Source of the DNA: Rhizobiales bacterium YIM 77505
GTDB taxonomy: Bacteria > Pseudomonadota > Alphaproteobacteria > Rhizobiales > Beijerinckiaceae
Direction: 5' to 3'
Length of the DNA stretch: 64,000 bases
Assembly: GCA_000745135.1 (NCBI GenBank)
Contig: JQNH01000001.1
Coordinates: 1,984,001 to 2,048,000, forward strand
Position numbers and translations under genes: made by a program. The notes under the pieces were generated by a model. That model had not been told where the DNA came from. It was given only the letters and a program-made list of their open reading frames with translations, and did no database searches. Positions 51,189 through 59,921 of the stretch are shown here, in pieces; positions within the stretch are counted from its first letter, which is position 1, and each line of letters starts with the position of its first letter.

Positions 51189-52207
51189 TGTCGAAGCTAT
51201 GAAGGTTGTTCATCCGGGGCTGAGGTGTGAGGCTGGGGTTGCGAAGCCAACCAACCCCGACCGGAGCACCCGGATGAACGTTCACCAGCATGCCCGCATG
51301 ACGGTCCATGGTCGAGCCCTTCTCGTGTCGCGCATCCGCCAGGAGGGCTGGCGCGTGAGGGATGCGGCTGGCGCCGCCGGCGTCTCGGAGCGAACTGCCT
51401 ACAAATGGCTGGCGCGCTTTCGGGCCGGCGGCGAGCGGATGCTTCACGACAGGAGCTCGGCGCCGGCCCGGCCGCGTCGTCGCCTGTCGCCCGAGACCCT
51501 CGCCGCCATCGAGCGGCTGCGCCGCCAGCGCCTCTCCGGCCCGGCGATCGCCCGCCAGCTCGGCCAGCCGCGCTCCACGGTCGGCGCCGTGCTGCGCCGC
51601 CTCGGGCTCGGGCGCCGCGCGGCCATTGAGCCCAAGCCCCCGGTTGTGCGTTACGAGCGGGAGCGGCCCGGCGAACTCATCCATCTCGACACCAAGAAGC
51701 TTGGACGCATCGCCAGGCCAAGCCATCGCGTCACCGGCAACCGACGCGATCGGGTCGCCGGCACAGGGTGGGAGCACCTGCACGTCGCCGTGGATGACGC
51801 CTCGCGCCTCGCCTACACCGAGGTGCTGCCGAGCGAGCGCAAGGAGGACGCCGTGGCCTTCCTGTCCCGGGCGCTCGCCTTCTTCGCAGCCCACGGCGTC
51901 CGCGTCGAGCGCGTCATGACCGACAACGGCTCGGCCTACAAAAGCTTCGCCTTCCGCAACCGCCTGGCCGAGGCAGGCCTGCGCCATATCCGCACCAAGC
52001 CCTACACGCCCAGGACCAACGGAAAAGCCGAACGCTTCATCCAGACCAGCCTCCGCGAGTGGGCCTACGCCCGAACCTACCAGACCTCTGCCGAGCGAGC
52101 CCACGCCATGCAGCCCTGGATCACCGCCTACAACTCCACCCGACCCCACTCAGCCCTCGGCGGAAAACCACCCCTCAGCCGCCTGAACAACGTGCTTGGA
52201 TTCGACA
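51189..52207 (+). mobile_element. IS481 family insertion sequence, 1019 bp, with 6-base target duplication
   Basis: Ends are TGTCGAA (51189) and TTCGACA (52207), extended by an inner GTTGTTCA match, as expected for IS481 inverted repeats. CCTAGA occurs directly outside both ends (51183-51188 and 52208-52213), a perfect 6-base duplication. The right copy includes the first two bases of the neighbouring IS630-type element. So this element inserted at the left edge of the already present IS630. Confidence 0.9.
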
Positions 52208-52212
52208 CCTAG
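51274..52212 (+). CDS. IS481 family transposase
   Basis: A 312-residue transposase starting at ATG 51274. The N-terminal helix-turn-helix (VRDAAGAAGVSERTAYKWLARFR) is followed by a DDE integrase core. The first Asp is near HLDTKKLG/VAVDDASRLAY, the second in VMTDNGSAYKS, and the Glu in RTNGKAERFIQTSLREW. C-terminal YNSTRPHSALGGKPP is the family ending. The core looks intact, so the element may be active. The stop codon TAG (52210-52212) lies in the target duplication beyond the element's end. Confidence 0.93.
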   Translation: MNVHQHARMTVHGRALLVSRIRQEGWRVRDAAGAAGVSERTAYKWLARFRAGGERMLHDRSSAPARPRRRLSPETLAAIERLRRQRLSGPAIARQLGQPRSTVGAVLRRLGLGRRAAIEPKPPVVRYERERPGELIHLDTKKLGRIARPSHRVTGNRRDRVAGTGWEHLHVAVDDASRLAYTEVLPSERKEDAVAFLSRALAFFAAHGVRVERVMTDNGSAYKSFAFRNRLAEAGLRHIRTKPYTPRTNGKAERFIQTSLREWAYARTYQTSAERAHAMQPWITAYNSTRPHSALGGKPPLSRLNNVLGFDT

Positions 52213-53251
52213 AGCGCGCTTCGGTTTAGCGGAATTGGATTCCGTTTGAGGTCGGGGTGTGATTCAAGATCCGTGCTGGGGGAGGCCAGCATTGGATGAC
52301 ACGACCCTACTCTGAGGATTTGCGCGAACGGGCTGTGGCCCGCTACGAGGCGGGCGCGACGACGCGGGCGGTGGCGGCGGCGCTCAGGATCAGCCCGTCC
52401 TGCATCTCGAAGTGGATGAAGCGCAAGCGCGAGACGGGCTCGCTGGCGCCCGACCAAGTCGGCGGCCACAAGAAACCCAAGCTCCGCGGAGAGCTGGCCG
52501 AGTGGCTGCGCGAGCGCTGCCGGTCCGGACCGTTTACGACCCGCGGCTTGGTGATGGAACTGGCCGAACGCGGCATTAAGAGCGACCGCCGCGCCGTCTG
52601 GGTCTTCCTGCACGCCGAAGGACTGAGCTTCAAAAAAAACCGTGCTGCCGGCCGAGCAGACGCGGCCTGACATCGCCCGCAGGCGGGCGCGCTGGAAGGC
52701 CCATCAGGGCCGCATCGATGCAAGGCGGCTCGTCTTCATCGACGAGACATGGGTCAAGACCAATATGGCGCCCCTGCGAGGCTGGGGACCGCGCGGCCAG
52801 CGCCTTGCGGCCCGCGTGCCGCACGGCCACTGGAAGACGCTCACCTTCATCGCCGCGCTTCGCGCCGATCGCATCGATGCTCCCTGGATCATCGACGGCC
52901 CGATCAACGGCGAGCTGTTCACCCTCTATGTCGAGAAGGTGCTCGTTCCGACGCTCGCTCCGGGTGACGTCGTCGTCCTCGACAATCTCGGCAGCCACAA
53001 AGGGCAAGCCGCGCGACGCGCCGTCCGGGCCGCCGGCGCCCATCTTCTGTTCCTGCCCCCCTACAGCCCCGACCTGAACCCGATCGAGCAGCTCTTCGCC
53101 AAGCTCAAGCACCTGATCCGCAGGGCCGAAGCCCGCACCGTCGAGGCCACCTGGCGAAAGCTGGGCGACCTTCTCGAGCTCTTCCCACCCACGGAATGCG
53201 CCAACTACCTGACAAACGCCGGCTATGCTTCCGTCTAAACAGAGCGTGCTC
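52212..53251 (+). mobile_element. IS630 family insertion sequence, 1040 bp, flanked by TA
   Basis: The left end GAGCGCGCTTCGGTTTAG (52212) matches, as an inverted repeat, GAGCACGCTCTGTTTAG read from the right end (53251). TA flanks both sides (52210-52211 and 53252-53253), the standard IS630 target. Its left flank was later duplicated by the IS481-type insertion. Confidence 0.88.
52296..53238 (+). CDS. IS630 family transposase in two frames joined at an A8 tract
   Basis: The first frame (52296-52670) encodes the HTH part (MTRPYSEDLRERAVARYEAG). The second (to 53238) encodes the DDE domain with FIDETWVKTN, VVLDNLGSHKG and PYSPDLNPIEQLFAKLK. The frames meet in eight A after GLSF. Skipping one A gives FKKTVLPAEQTRPD, the usual continuous IS630 sequence. 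So the enzyme needs a +1 shift or transcription slippage in the A run. Catalytic residues are intact. Confidence 0.88.
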
Positions 53252-53521
53252 TAGGACACAGGCGTTCCGACGGACGACACAGCGCGGCTTTGCAGCAAAT
53301 TGTTGCGCTTCGGTCCCGGACTGCGTTCCGCGCTGCACGCATCGGGGAGAGAGGGAGAGGAAGTGGGAAAGGTGGCGCCTGACCATCGCTGAGGAGGTTC
53401 TCGCCCGAACCCCTCCCGCCCCGTCCCGGAAGCCTGCAACGCAGCAAGTCCTGGTGACCTCTGGCCTCACCCCTCCCCTGCAAGAAGGAGAGCACATCCG
53501 TCGGCCCGGTCGGGCGATGCT
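53252..53521. other. Gap between IS630 and the HWE kinase gene
   Basis: This 270-base stretch follows the IS630 right flank and precedes the 3' end of the minus-strand kinase gene. It contains GC-rich fragments resembling intergenic repeats (GGGGAGAGAGGGAGAGG, CCCCTCCC). Short open frames exist on both strands but none looks like a gene. Confidence 0.4.
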
Positions 53522-56500
53522 TCAGGCCGCGTGTTCCGTCGCGGTCTCCCGCTCGTCGAGGAGCGGGGCGTTGACGGTGCAGACCACTCCTCCCGGTTCA
53601 TAGGAGAGGGACACTTCGCCCCCGAGTTCGGCCGCCAGGCTGCGCTCGATGAGGCGCGAGCCGAACCCCTTGCGCTGGGGCGGCGACACCGGCGGGCCGC
53701 CGCGCTCCACCCACCGGAAGGTGACTTGCGGCGGATCCCCCGCGGCGACGCCCCAGGTGATGGCCACCGAACCCGAGGGCGAGGACAGCGCCCCGTATTT
53801 GGCGGCATTGGTTGCAAGCTCGTGGAGCGCCATGCTGAGCGCGAGCGCCACCCGCGGGGAGAGGCGGAGGGGCGGCCCGGCGATCTCGAACCGCTCGCGA
53901 CGGTAGGGGGCGAGCGCCTCCGCGACGACCTCCGACAGCTCAGCACCCTCCCAGTTCTCGCGGGTGAGCAGATCATGGGCGCTGGCGAGCGCGAACAGGC
54001 GCGCGTCGAAGGTTTCGCGCGCGACGCTGTCGCCCTCCCCGCTGAGGGTCTGTCGTGCAATGGCCTGGACCGTGGCGAGGATGTTCTTCACCCGGTGCTT
54101 CAGCTCGTGCACGAGGAGGCGCTGCAGGCGCTCGGCCTGTTTTCGCTGCGTGATGTCGCGGGCGATCTTCGACATGCCGACGATCTCGCCCATCCCGTCC
54201 CGTACCGGGGAGACCCTGAGCGAAATCTCGACGGTGCTCCCGTCCTTGCGGCGACGCACGGTCTCGTAATGCTCCAGGTGCTCGCCGCGCCGTATGCGCT
54301 CGAGGAGGCTCGTCTCCTCTTCTGACCGATCCCCGGGCAGGAGGATCGTGATCGGCCGTCCGATGACCTCGTCGGCGCGATAGCCATACAGCCGTTCCGC
54401 ACCCAGGTTCCAGCTCGTGATCCGCGCGTCGAGGTCCGTGCTGATGATCGCGTCGTCGGACGACTCGATGATGGCGGCAAGGCGCTTTTGCGCCTCTTCG
54501 CTCCGCTTGCGTTCCGTGATGTCGACGACCATGGCGACGACCTGGCACACCCGTCCCGTCGCGTCGCGGATGGGAGCCACCGAGTTGCTCACCCAAACCT
54601 GGGATCCGTCCTTGCGGACATAGCGCTTCTCAATCGTGAAGCTGGCGCCCTCCTCGACCATTCGTCGGAAGAGCGCCACGTTGCGGGGCAGGTCGTCCGG
54701 ATGCGTGAGATCCTGCATCCGCATCTGCAGCAACTCGGCTTGCGTATAGCCGACGATCTCGCAGTAGCGCTGGTTGACGAGCAGGAAGCGCCCATCAACG
54801 TCCGTCTGCGCGATGCCGCCCGTCGTCTGCTCGAAGAGGGCGCGGAGCCGCTCCTCCCGCTCGCGCAGCGCTTCCTCGGCCTGTTTGGCCGCCGTGACGT
54901 CGCGCACGGTGCCGATGAAGCGCGCCGGCCGGCCCTCTTCGAAATAGCATCTGCCCTTGGCGGCGACCCATCGCGTGACGCCGTCCCGCAGGCCGATTGT
55001 GCGATACTCGATGTCGTATTCGCCACTCCCGCCAGGATCGATCGCCGCGCGAACCGCGGCATCGGTGACCTCCCGGTCGTCGGGGTGCAACCCCGCCAGG
55101 AAGGTTTCGTAATCCACGGGATCGTCCGGCAACAGGCCGAAGAGAGCCCGTGTCTGCTCGTCCCAGCGCAGCACCCGGCTGCGCAGGTCGTAGTCCCATA
55201 TGCCGATCTGCGCCGCCTCGGAGGCGATCCGGCGCCGCTCCTCGCTTTCGCGGAGCGCCTCCTCCGCCTCTTTGCGGTCGGTGATGTCGATGACCGAGCC
55301 CACATAGCCGCAGAAGGAGCCGTCCTCGCCGAAACGCGGCACCGCCGCATCGATCGCCCAGCGGTATTCGCCGTCGGCGCGGCGCAGGCGGTATTCCAGG
55401 CGGAACGGCTCACGCTTGGCGTTGGCGGTGAGGAAGATCCTGCCGGACCACCCGCGGTCCTCCGGATGGACCGCCTCGAGCCAGCCCATGCCGAGGCCGG
55501 TGTCCGGAGACTGGCCGGTGAACTCGTACCAGGACCGGCTGAGATAGGAGCAGGCCCCGTCCGGCTCCGTCACCCAGATCATCACCGGCGCGTGGTCGGC
55601 GAGGTTGCGGAAGCGCGTCTCGCTTTCCCGAAGCGCCATCTCGACCTGCTTGCGCTCGGTGATGTCGACGACGACGCCAGGGAAGCGGAGCGGCCTGCCG
55701 GCCCTGTCGTAGAGGCACTCGCCCCGGGCTTCGATCCAGCGGATCGAGCCATCCTCGCGCAGGAGGCGATATTCCTCGGCGTATTTCTCGCCCGTGGCGA
55801 GGGTGCGTTCGATCGCCTTGGCGATCCGGTCCCTGTCTTCCGGGTGGATTCCGGCGAAGTACTCGGCGATCGGCGCGCCCTTCTCTCCCTTCTCCGGATC
55901 GACGGAGAACATCGCCGCGAAGCGGGCGTCCGAGTAGAAGATGTCAGACGCGATGTGCCAATCGAAGGTGCCGACCATGCCCGACGCGCTCAAGGCGTAG
56001 GACAGGCGCTCCTGAGCCCGGGCGAGGGCCTGCTGCGTCACGACCCGCTCTGTCGTCTCGTTGACGATGCAGAGCACCCCGGCCACCGCGCCGGCCTCAT
56101 CGCGCACGGCCGAGTAGGAGATATCGAAATAGACCGTCTCGGGGTAGCCGTGCCGCTCGATGTAGAAGGGACGATCCTTCGCATGGACCGTCTCGCCGGT
56201 CTGCCGCACGCGCTGCAACAAGGGCTCCAGATCGTCCCACAGCTCGGCCCAGTTCTCCCGGGCCGGACGCCCCAGCGCCCGCGGATGCTTCTCGCCGATG
56301 GTCGGGGCGTAGGCGTCGTTGTAGAGGGCCACGAATTCGGGGCCCCAGAACATCACGATCTGGGCCTTGGCCGGAAGGATGAGGCTCAGCGCGGCCTTGA
56401 GGCATTCGGGCCAGCCGGAGACCGGCCCGAGGCTGGTCTGCGACCAGTCATGGGCGCGGATCAGCGCGCCCATCTCGCCCCCGCCGGTCAGGAAGTCAGG

Positions 56501-56527
56501 ACTTAGGGCTTGCGTCGTGGCAGCCAT
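53522..56527 (-). CDS. Cytoplasmic HWE-family sensor histidine kinase with six PAS domains
   Basis: A 1001-residue kinase with no membrane segment. Six PAS blocks follow one another, each closed by a PAC-type tail such as VVDITERKQ, VIDITDRKEAEE, VRDVTAAKQAEE, VVDITERKRSEE and ARDITQRKQAER. They end at residues about 175, 300, 425, 550, 675 and 800. The kinase domain has the phosphoacceptor His811 in ELKHRVKN, the N box HELATNAAKYGAL and the W-x-E signature FRWVERGGP. These define the HWE group, often tied to the general stress response or light and redox sensing. No response regulator is adjacent. It is divergent from a periplasmic binding protein gene that could share its signal. Confidence 0.92.
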   Translation of the reverse strand: MAATTQALSPDFLTGGGEMGALIRAHDWSQTSLGPVSGWPECLKAALSLILPAKAQIVMFWGPEFVALYNDAYAPTIGEKHPRALGRPARENWAELWDDLEPLLQRVRQTGETVHAKDRPFYIERHGYPETVYFDISYSAVRDEAGAVAGVLCIVNETTERVVTQQALARAQERLSYALSASGMVGTFDWHIASDIFYSDARFAAMFSVDPEKGEKGAPIAEYFAGIHPEDRDRIAKAIERTLATGEKYAEEYRLLREDGSIRWIEARGECLYDRAGRPLRFPGVVVDITERKQVEMALRESETRFRNLADHAPVMIWVTEPDGACSYLSRSWYEFTGQSPDTGLGMGWLEAVHPEDRGWSGRIFLTANAKREPFRLEYRLRRADGEYRWAIDAAVPRFGEDGSFCGYVGSVIDITDRKEAEEALRESEERRRIASEAAQIGIWDYDLRSRVLRWDEQTRALFGLLPDDPVDYETFLAGLHPDDREVTDAAVRAAIDPGGSGEYDIEYRTIGLRDGVTRWVAAKGRCYFEEGRPARFIGTVRDVTAAKQAEEALREREERLRALFEQTTGGIAQTDVDGRFLLVNQRYCEIVGYTQAELLQMRMQDLTHPDDLPRNVALFRRMVEEGASFTIEKRYVRKDGSQVWVSNSVAPIRDATGRVCQVVAMVVDITERKRSEEAQKRLAAIIESSDDAIISTDLDARITSWNLGAERLYGYRADEVIGRPITILLPGDRSEEETSLLERIRRGEHLEHYETVRRRKDGSTVEISLRVSPVRDGMGEIVGMSKIARDITQRKQAERLQRLLVHELKHRVKNILATVQAIARQTLSGEGDSVARETFDARLFALASAHDLLTRENWEGAELSEVVAEALAPYRRERFEIAGPPLRLSPRVALALSMALHELATNAAKYGALSSPSGSVAITWGVAAGDPPQVTFRWVERGGPPVSPPQRKGFGSRLIERSLAAELGGEVSLSYEPGGVVCTVNAPLLDERETATEHAA

Positions 56528-56875
56528 GGTGCTGACGCGCGGCTGGGCGACCGCGCCCGCACGCGGTCGGGGCCGCGACGAGGGCGTCCGGCGCGGACAG
56601 GGAGGTGCCGTCGAGACGGGCGGCGCAAGGCATCAAACGGGATTTCCGCGGCGATTTGGTTCTTCTACTTTCCTCGTAACGAGTGATCCCATCGCAATCA
56701 AGCCTTGCCGTGCGCTCAATGTCGAGCTTCTTCACGTGGAGCGTTCCCTTTCCATGAATTCATCCATGTTGATGTCGGTAAAATCATGCAACTTATGTCG
56801 ACTTCTGCACACTTGAACCATACCGCTACGCTGTGCGAGAGGACGAAAGCGCATCCAGCCCCACGGTCTTAGGTC
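56528..56875. promoter_or_regulatory. Divergent promoter region of the HWE kinase and binding protein
   Basis: The 348-base gap is GC-rich near the kinase and distinctly AT-richer from about 56640 to 56820, as expected for promoters. A TTGAAC at 56813-56818 could be a -35 box for the right-hand gene but no convincing -10 follows. I found no clear GGAAC-N17-GTT (EcfG-type) site. No gene is supported here. Confidence 0.35.
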
Positions 56876-57652
56876 ATGTTCAAGAAGGCGGTCATCGGCT
56901 TTATCCTTCTCCTGGTCGCCGCAGCAGCGTCGGCGCAGGAGACCCCGATTGCGGCGCGCACGATCCGCATCGCCACCGAAGGCGCGTTTCCCCCCTTCAA
57001 TTATCTGGAGAACAACGAGCCGCAGGGCTTCGAGGTGGATCTCGGGAAGGCCTTGTGCGAGGCGGCCCGGCTGACCTGCATCTTCGTCGTCCACGAGTGG
57101 GACGGCATGATCCGCGGCCTCTTGCGGCAGGAATACGACGCCATCATGGCCTCGCTGTTCATCACCGAAAAGCGCAAGGCGCGGATCGCCTTCTCCAAAC
57201 CCTACTACCGCATCCCTGCCTCGTTCATCGCCAGAAAGGACGGCGACATCGCCGACAGCCGCCCCGCGAGCGTGTCGGGAAAGCTGGTCGGGGTGGTGGC
57301 CGACAGCGAACATGTGCGCCTCCTCGAGGAGCGCTATCCCGATGCGATCATCAAGGATTACAGCAAGCTCGAGGAGGCGACCCTCGACCTTCTCGCCGAA
57401 CGTCTGGATCTCGTCATCGGCGACAAGCTGGCGTTGACGCGCTTTCTCGAAACGCGGGAGGGCGCGTGCTGCCGGCTCGTGGGGGACGCGCCCTTCGATC
57501 CCGAGATCTCCAGTCCCGGCGCGGCGATCGGGCTGAGGCGCGAGGATGCGGCCCTCAAGGAGGCCTTCGACCGGGCTCTCGACGCCCTCATCGCCGACGG
57601 CACCTACGATCGCATCCGAGCGAAATACTTCCCCTTCGACACCAAGGCTTGA
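56876..57652 (+). CDS. Periplasmic amino-acid-type ABC transporter binding protein (family 3)
   Basis: A 258-residue secreted binding protein. A signal peptide (VIGFILLLVAAAASAQE) precedes an SBP family 3 domain: IRIATEGAFPPFNYLENNEPQGFEVDLGKALCEAA, DGMIRGLLRQEYDAIMASLFITEKRKARIAFSKPYY and a final GTYDRIRAKYFPFD. These are typical of lysine/arginine/ornithine- and histidine-binding proteins. No permease or ATPase gene is nearby, so it either works with an unlinked transporter or serves as a sensory partner. It diverges from the HWE kinase gene. Confidence 0.86.
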   Translation: MFKKAVIGFILLLVAAAASAQETPIAARTIRIATEGAFPPFNYLENNEPQGFEVDLGKALCEAARLTCIFVVHEWDGMIRGLLRQEYDAIMASLFITEKRKARIAFSKPYYRIPASFIARKDGDIADSRPASVSGKLVGVVADSEHVRLLEERYPDAIIKDYSKLEEATLDLLAERLDLVIGDKLALTRFLETREGACCRLVGDAPFDPEISSPGAAIGLRREDAALKEAFDRALDALIADGTYDRIRAKYFPFDTKA

Positions 57653-57768
57653 AGGCGCTCCGGCGCCCGCCCTCGGCGCCGTTTGACGGGCTCGGCACGG
57701 CCCCCTACAGAACGCGCATGCGCCGCTGTGGCGGCGTTCGGCACTCACGAGAACGAGGCTCGCAGTCG

Positions 57769-58635
57769 ATGGCGAAGGTCGCATTCCTTGGGCTTGGCGT
57801 CATGGGATATCCGATGGCGCGGCATCTCAAAGCCAAGGGGCACGAGGTGACCGTCTACAACCGCACCACCGCCAAGGCGGAGAGGTGGGTGGCCGAGAAT
57901 GGCGGGCGTCTTGGACGCACGCCCCGGGAAGCCGCCGACGGTCAGGAGATCGTCTTCGCCTGCGTCGGCAACGACGACGATCTGCGGCAGGTGACGATCG
58001 GCCCTGACGGCGCCTTCGAGGGCATGGCGCAAGGCGCGGTCTTCGTCGACCACACCACGGCCTCCGCCGAGGTCGCCCGCGAGCTCTTCGCAAGAGGCGG
58101 CGAGCGCGGCATCGGCTTCATCGACGCCCCTGTCTCGGGCGGGCAGGCCGGCGCCGAAAACGGGGTGCTCACCGTGATGTGCGGCGGTGAGCCCGAGGTC
58201 TTCGCACAGGTCGAGCCGGTCATCATGAGCTATGCCAGGGCCTGCCGGCTCCTCGGCCCCGTCGGCTCGGGCCAGCTCACCAAGATGGTCAACCAGATCT
58301 GCATCGCCGGGCTTGTCCAGGGGCTTGCGGAAGGCATCCACTTCGGCAAGCGGGCCGGGCTCGACATCGAGGCCGTGCTCGACGTGATCTCCAAAGGCGC
58401 CGCCGGCTCCTGGCAGATGGAGAACCGCGGCAAGACCATGAACCAGGGCAAGTTCGACTTCGGCTTCGCGGTGGACTGGATGCGCAAGGACCTCGCCATC
58501 TGCCTCGCCGAAGCCCGCCGCAACGGGGCGCATCTGCCGGTCACGGCGCTGGTCGATCAGTTCTATTCGGAAGTGCAGAAGATGGGCGGCCGGCGCTGGG
58601 ACACATCGAGCCTGATCGCCCTTCTCGAGCGCTGA
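57769..58635 (+). CDS. 3-hydroxyisobutyrate dehydrogenase-like beta-hydroxyacid dehydrogenase
   Basis: A 288-residue NAD(P)-dependent enzyme. The Rossmann motif FLGLGVMGYPMARHLKAKGHEVTVYNR lies at the start. FIDAPVSGGQAGAENG is the substrate-binding segment and VGSGQLTKMVNQ holds the catalytic Lys. KDLAICLAEAR fits the C-terminal domain. Family members oxidise 3-hydroxyisobutyrate, tartronate semialdehyde or glyoxylate derivatives; the substrate here is open. I start at ATG 57769, immediately before the Rossmann motif; the frame is open far upstream, but overlaps the binding protein gene. Confidence 0.9.
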   Translation: MAKVAFLGLGVMGYPMARHLKAKGHEVTVYNRTTAKAERWVAENGGRLGRTPREAADGQEIVFACVGNDDDLRQVTIGPDGAFEGMAQGAVFVDHTTASAEVARELFARGGERGIGFIDAPVSGGQAGAENGVLTVMCGGEPEVFAQVEPVIMSYARACRLLGPVGSGQLTKMVNQICIAGLVQGLAEGIHFGKRAGLDIEAVLDVISKGAAGSWQMENRGKTMNQGKFDFGFAVDWMRKDLAICLAEARRNGAHLPVTALVDQFYSEVQKMGGRRWDTSSLIALLER

Positions 58636-58656
58636 CCGGCCTCAACGCGGCCGGTC
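58634..58656. terminator. Bidirectional hairpin between convergent genes
   Basis: GACCGGCC (58634-58641) and GGCCGGTC (58649-58656) form a perfect 8-base stem with a 7-base loop, located exactly between the 3' ends of two convergent genes. Only short pyrimidine stretches follow. Confidence 0.55.
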
Positions 58657-58660
58657 CTCC

Positions 58661-59404
58661 TCAGAGGTCGAGCACGAGCCCGTCATGGGCGACGAGGTAG
58701 CCTCGCGCCTCGATCGCGGGCAGATGCGCGAGCACCTCGGCGCTCATATGGGTCAGCATGATGCGGGAGGCGTTGAGCCGCGCCCGGTTGGCCTCGATGG
58801 TGTCGAGGGCAAGATGGGCGACGGGAGCGCCGGCCATCCGGTAGCACTCGCTGATGAAGAGGTCCGCCCCGTCGGCGACCTCGACGAGGGCCTCCGTCCA
58901 GCTCGTGTCTCCCGAATAGGCCAGCGTGCGCCCGTCCGCCTTGATCCGGACCGCCGTCGAGGGAGTCCCGGAGGGGTGGACGACCTCGGTCGACCAGATC
59001 TCGAGATCGGCGAAGACGTGCGCCGTGCGGCAGGGCAGGTCCATGATGGTGAGCGGGAAGCGCCATTTGTTGCCCGACGAGCCCGGGAAGAACACCTCCA
59101 TCGCGGCGGCGACCCGGCCGCTCGTGCCGACTGGCCCGATGATGGTGAGCGGCGTGGCCCGGCGGCTGTCGAACTGGGCGTCGAGCAGGAGGAAGGGCAG
59201 ACCGCCGAAGTGGTCGCCGTGGAGATGGCTCAGGATAACGGCGTCGATCCGGTTGGGGTCGAGGCCGACACGCTTCAGAGCGACGAGCGAGGTGGCGCCG
59301 AAATCGAGCGCCACCGTGCCTTGCTTCGTCTCGATCCAGAAGCAGGTGTTTGCCCGGCCGCCGGATCCGAAGGCGTCACCGCAACCAATGACCGTCAAAC
59401 GCAT
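58661..59404 (-). CDS. Metallo-beta-lactamase fold hydrolase
   Basis: A 247-residue MBL-fold protein. The metal motif is SHLHGDHFGG; further ligands are likely in VVHPSGTPS, AYSGDTSW and a late MLTHMS. The GCGDAFGSGGRANTCFWIE start and the overall length resemble RNase Z-like or cyclic-phosphodiesterase-like (PhnP/AHL-lactonase superfamily) proteins, in which the substrate varies widely. I start at ATG 59404; longer reading upstream would run into the next gene. It overlaps that gene's end by 29 bases. Confidence 0.83.
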   Translation of the reverse strand: MRLTVIGCGDAFGSGGRANTCFWIETKQGTVALDFGATSLVALKRVGLDPNRIDAVILSHLHGDHFGGLPFLLLDAQFDSRRATPLTIIGPVGTSGRVAAAMEVFFPGSSGNKWRFPLTIMDLPCRTAHVFADLEIWSTEVVHPSGTPSTAVRIKADGRTLAYSGDTSWTEALVEVADGADLFISECYRMAGAPVAHLALDTIEANRARLNASRIMLTHMSAEVLAHLPAIEARGYLVAHDGLVLDL

Positions 59405-59921
59405 CTGTCGAACCGGATGAAAGGCGCCGCCCAGAGGTGGCGGGAGAACGGTCCGTCGCCTCTGCCATAGACGCATTGCGGCTGTCGAGGCCGGACACCA
59501 GCCCTTCGCACACCCAGGGCCTCCCATGGTCGGAATGGCCGCGGGGGTTGCCGGGGTCGAGCCGCGCGATCCCCCGGGCCTGGCTCTCGAGACTCTCGAT
59601 ACGATAACCGTCGGCGCCCAGCCGCTCGTAGCGCCAGCAATAGGTCCCGGCATGGCGCGAACGGGCATAGTAGTAGCAGACCGCCTCGCGCCGCACGTCC
59701 CAGCAGCCCTCGAGCACCGGCTCGCCATTGTTGTGGCCGAGGATGCGGCCGTCGGGCGAGTGGTACTCACTGAACACCACGCCGCTGGTGTTGTAGCCGG
59801 TCAGGGTGTTGCCGGCGAGTTCCCGGCGCAGCTCCTCCCCGCTCAGGGCCTGCGCCCGCGCGCCCGTTGACGCCCCGACGAAGAGGCCGATGCAGCCAAG
59901 AAGCGCCGCGGCCCGTGTCAC
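59376..59921 (-). CDS. Small secreted protein of unknown function
   Basis: A 181-residue protein with a signal peptide (ALLGCIGLFVGASTGARAQA). After it come LSGEELRRELAGNTLTGYNTSGVVFSEYHSPDGRILGHNNG and CWDVRREAVCYYYARSRHAGTYCWRYE. The Cys-containing, Gly/Tyr-rich domain resembles small periplasmic proteins seen in Hyphomicrobiales. I cannot name a family or function. The GTG start at 59921 overlaps the GST stop (GTGA). The C-terminal 60 residues are probably poorly ordered and overlap the MBL gene start. Confidence 0.6.
   Translation of the reverse strand: MTRAAALLGCIGLFVGASTGARAQALSGEELRRELAGNTLTGYNTSGVVFSEYHSPDGRILGHNNGEPVLEGCWDVRREAVCYYYARSRHAGTYCWRYERLGADGYRIESLESQARGIARLDPGNPRGHSDHGRPWVCEGLVSGLDSRNASMAEATDRSPATSGRRLSSGSTDAFDGHWLR

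Noticed and set aside
53531-56506. Long plus-strand frames opposite the HWE kinase
   Set aside because: Antisense shadows of a protein with six PAS domains and a complete kinase core.
56528-56735. Small minus-strand frame upstream of the kinase (79 codons)
   Set aside because: No ribosome site or recognisable domain; it lies in the control region and is probably chance. A NepR-like protein was considered but no such motif is present.
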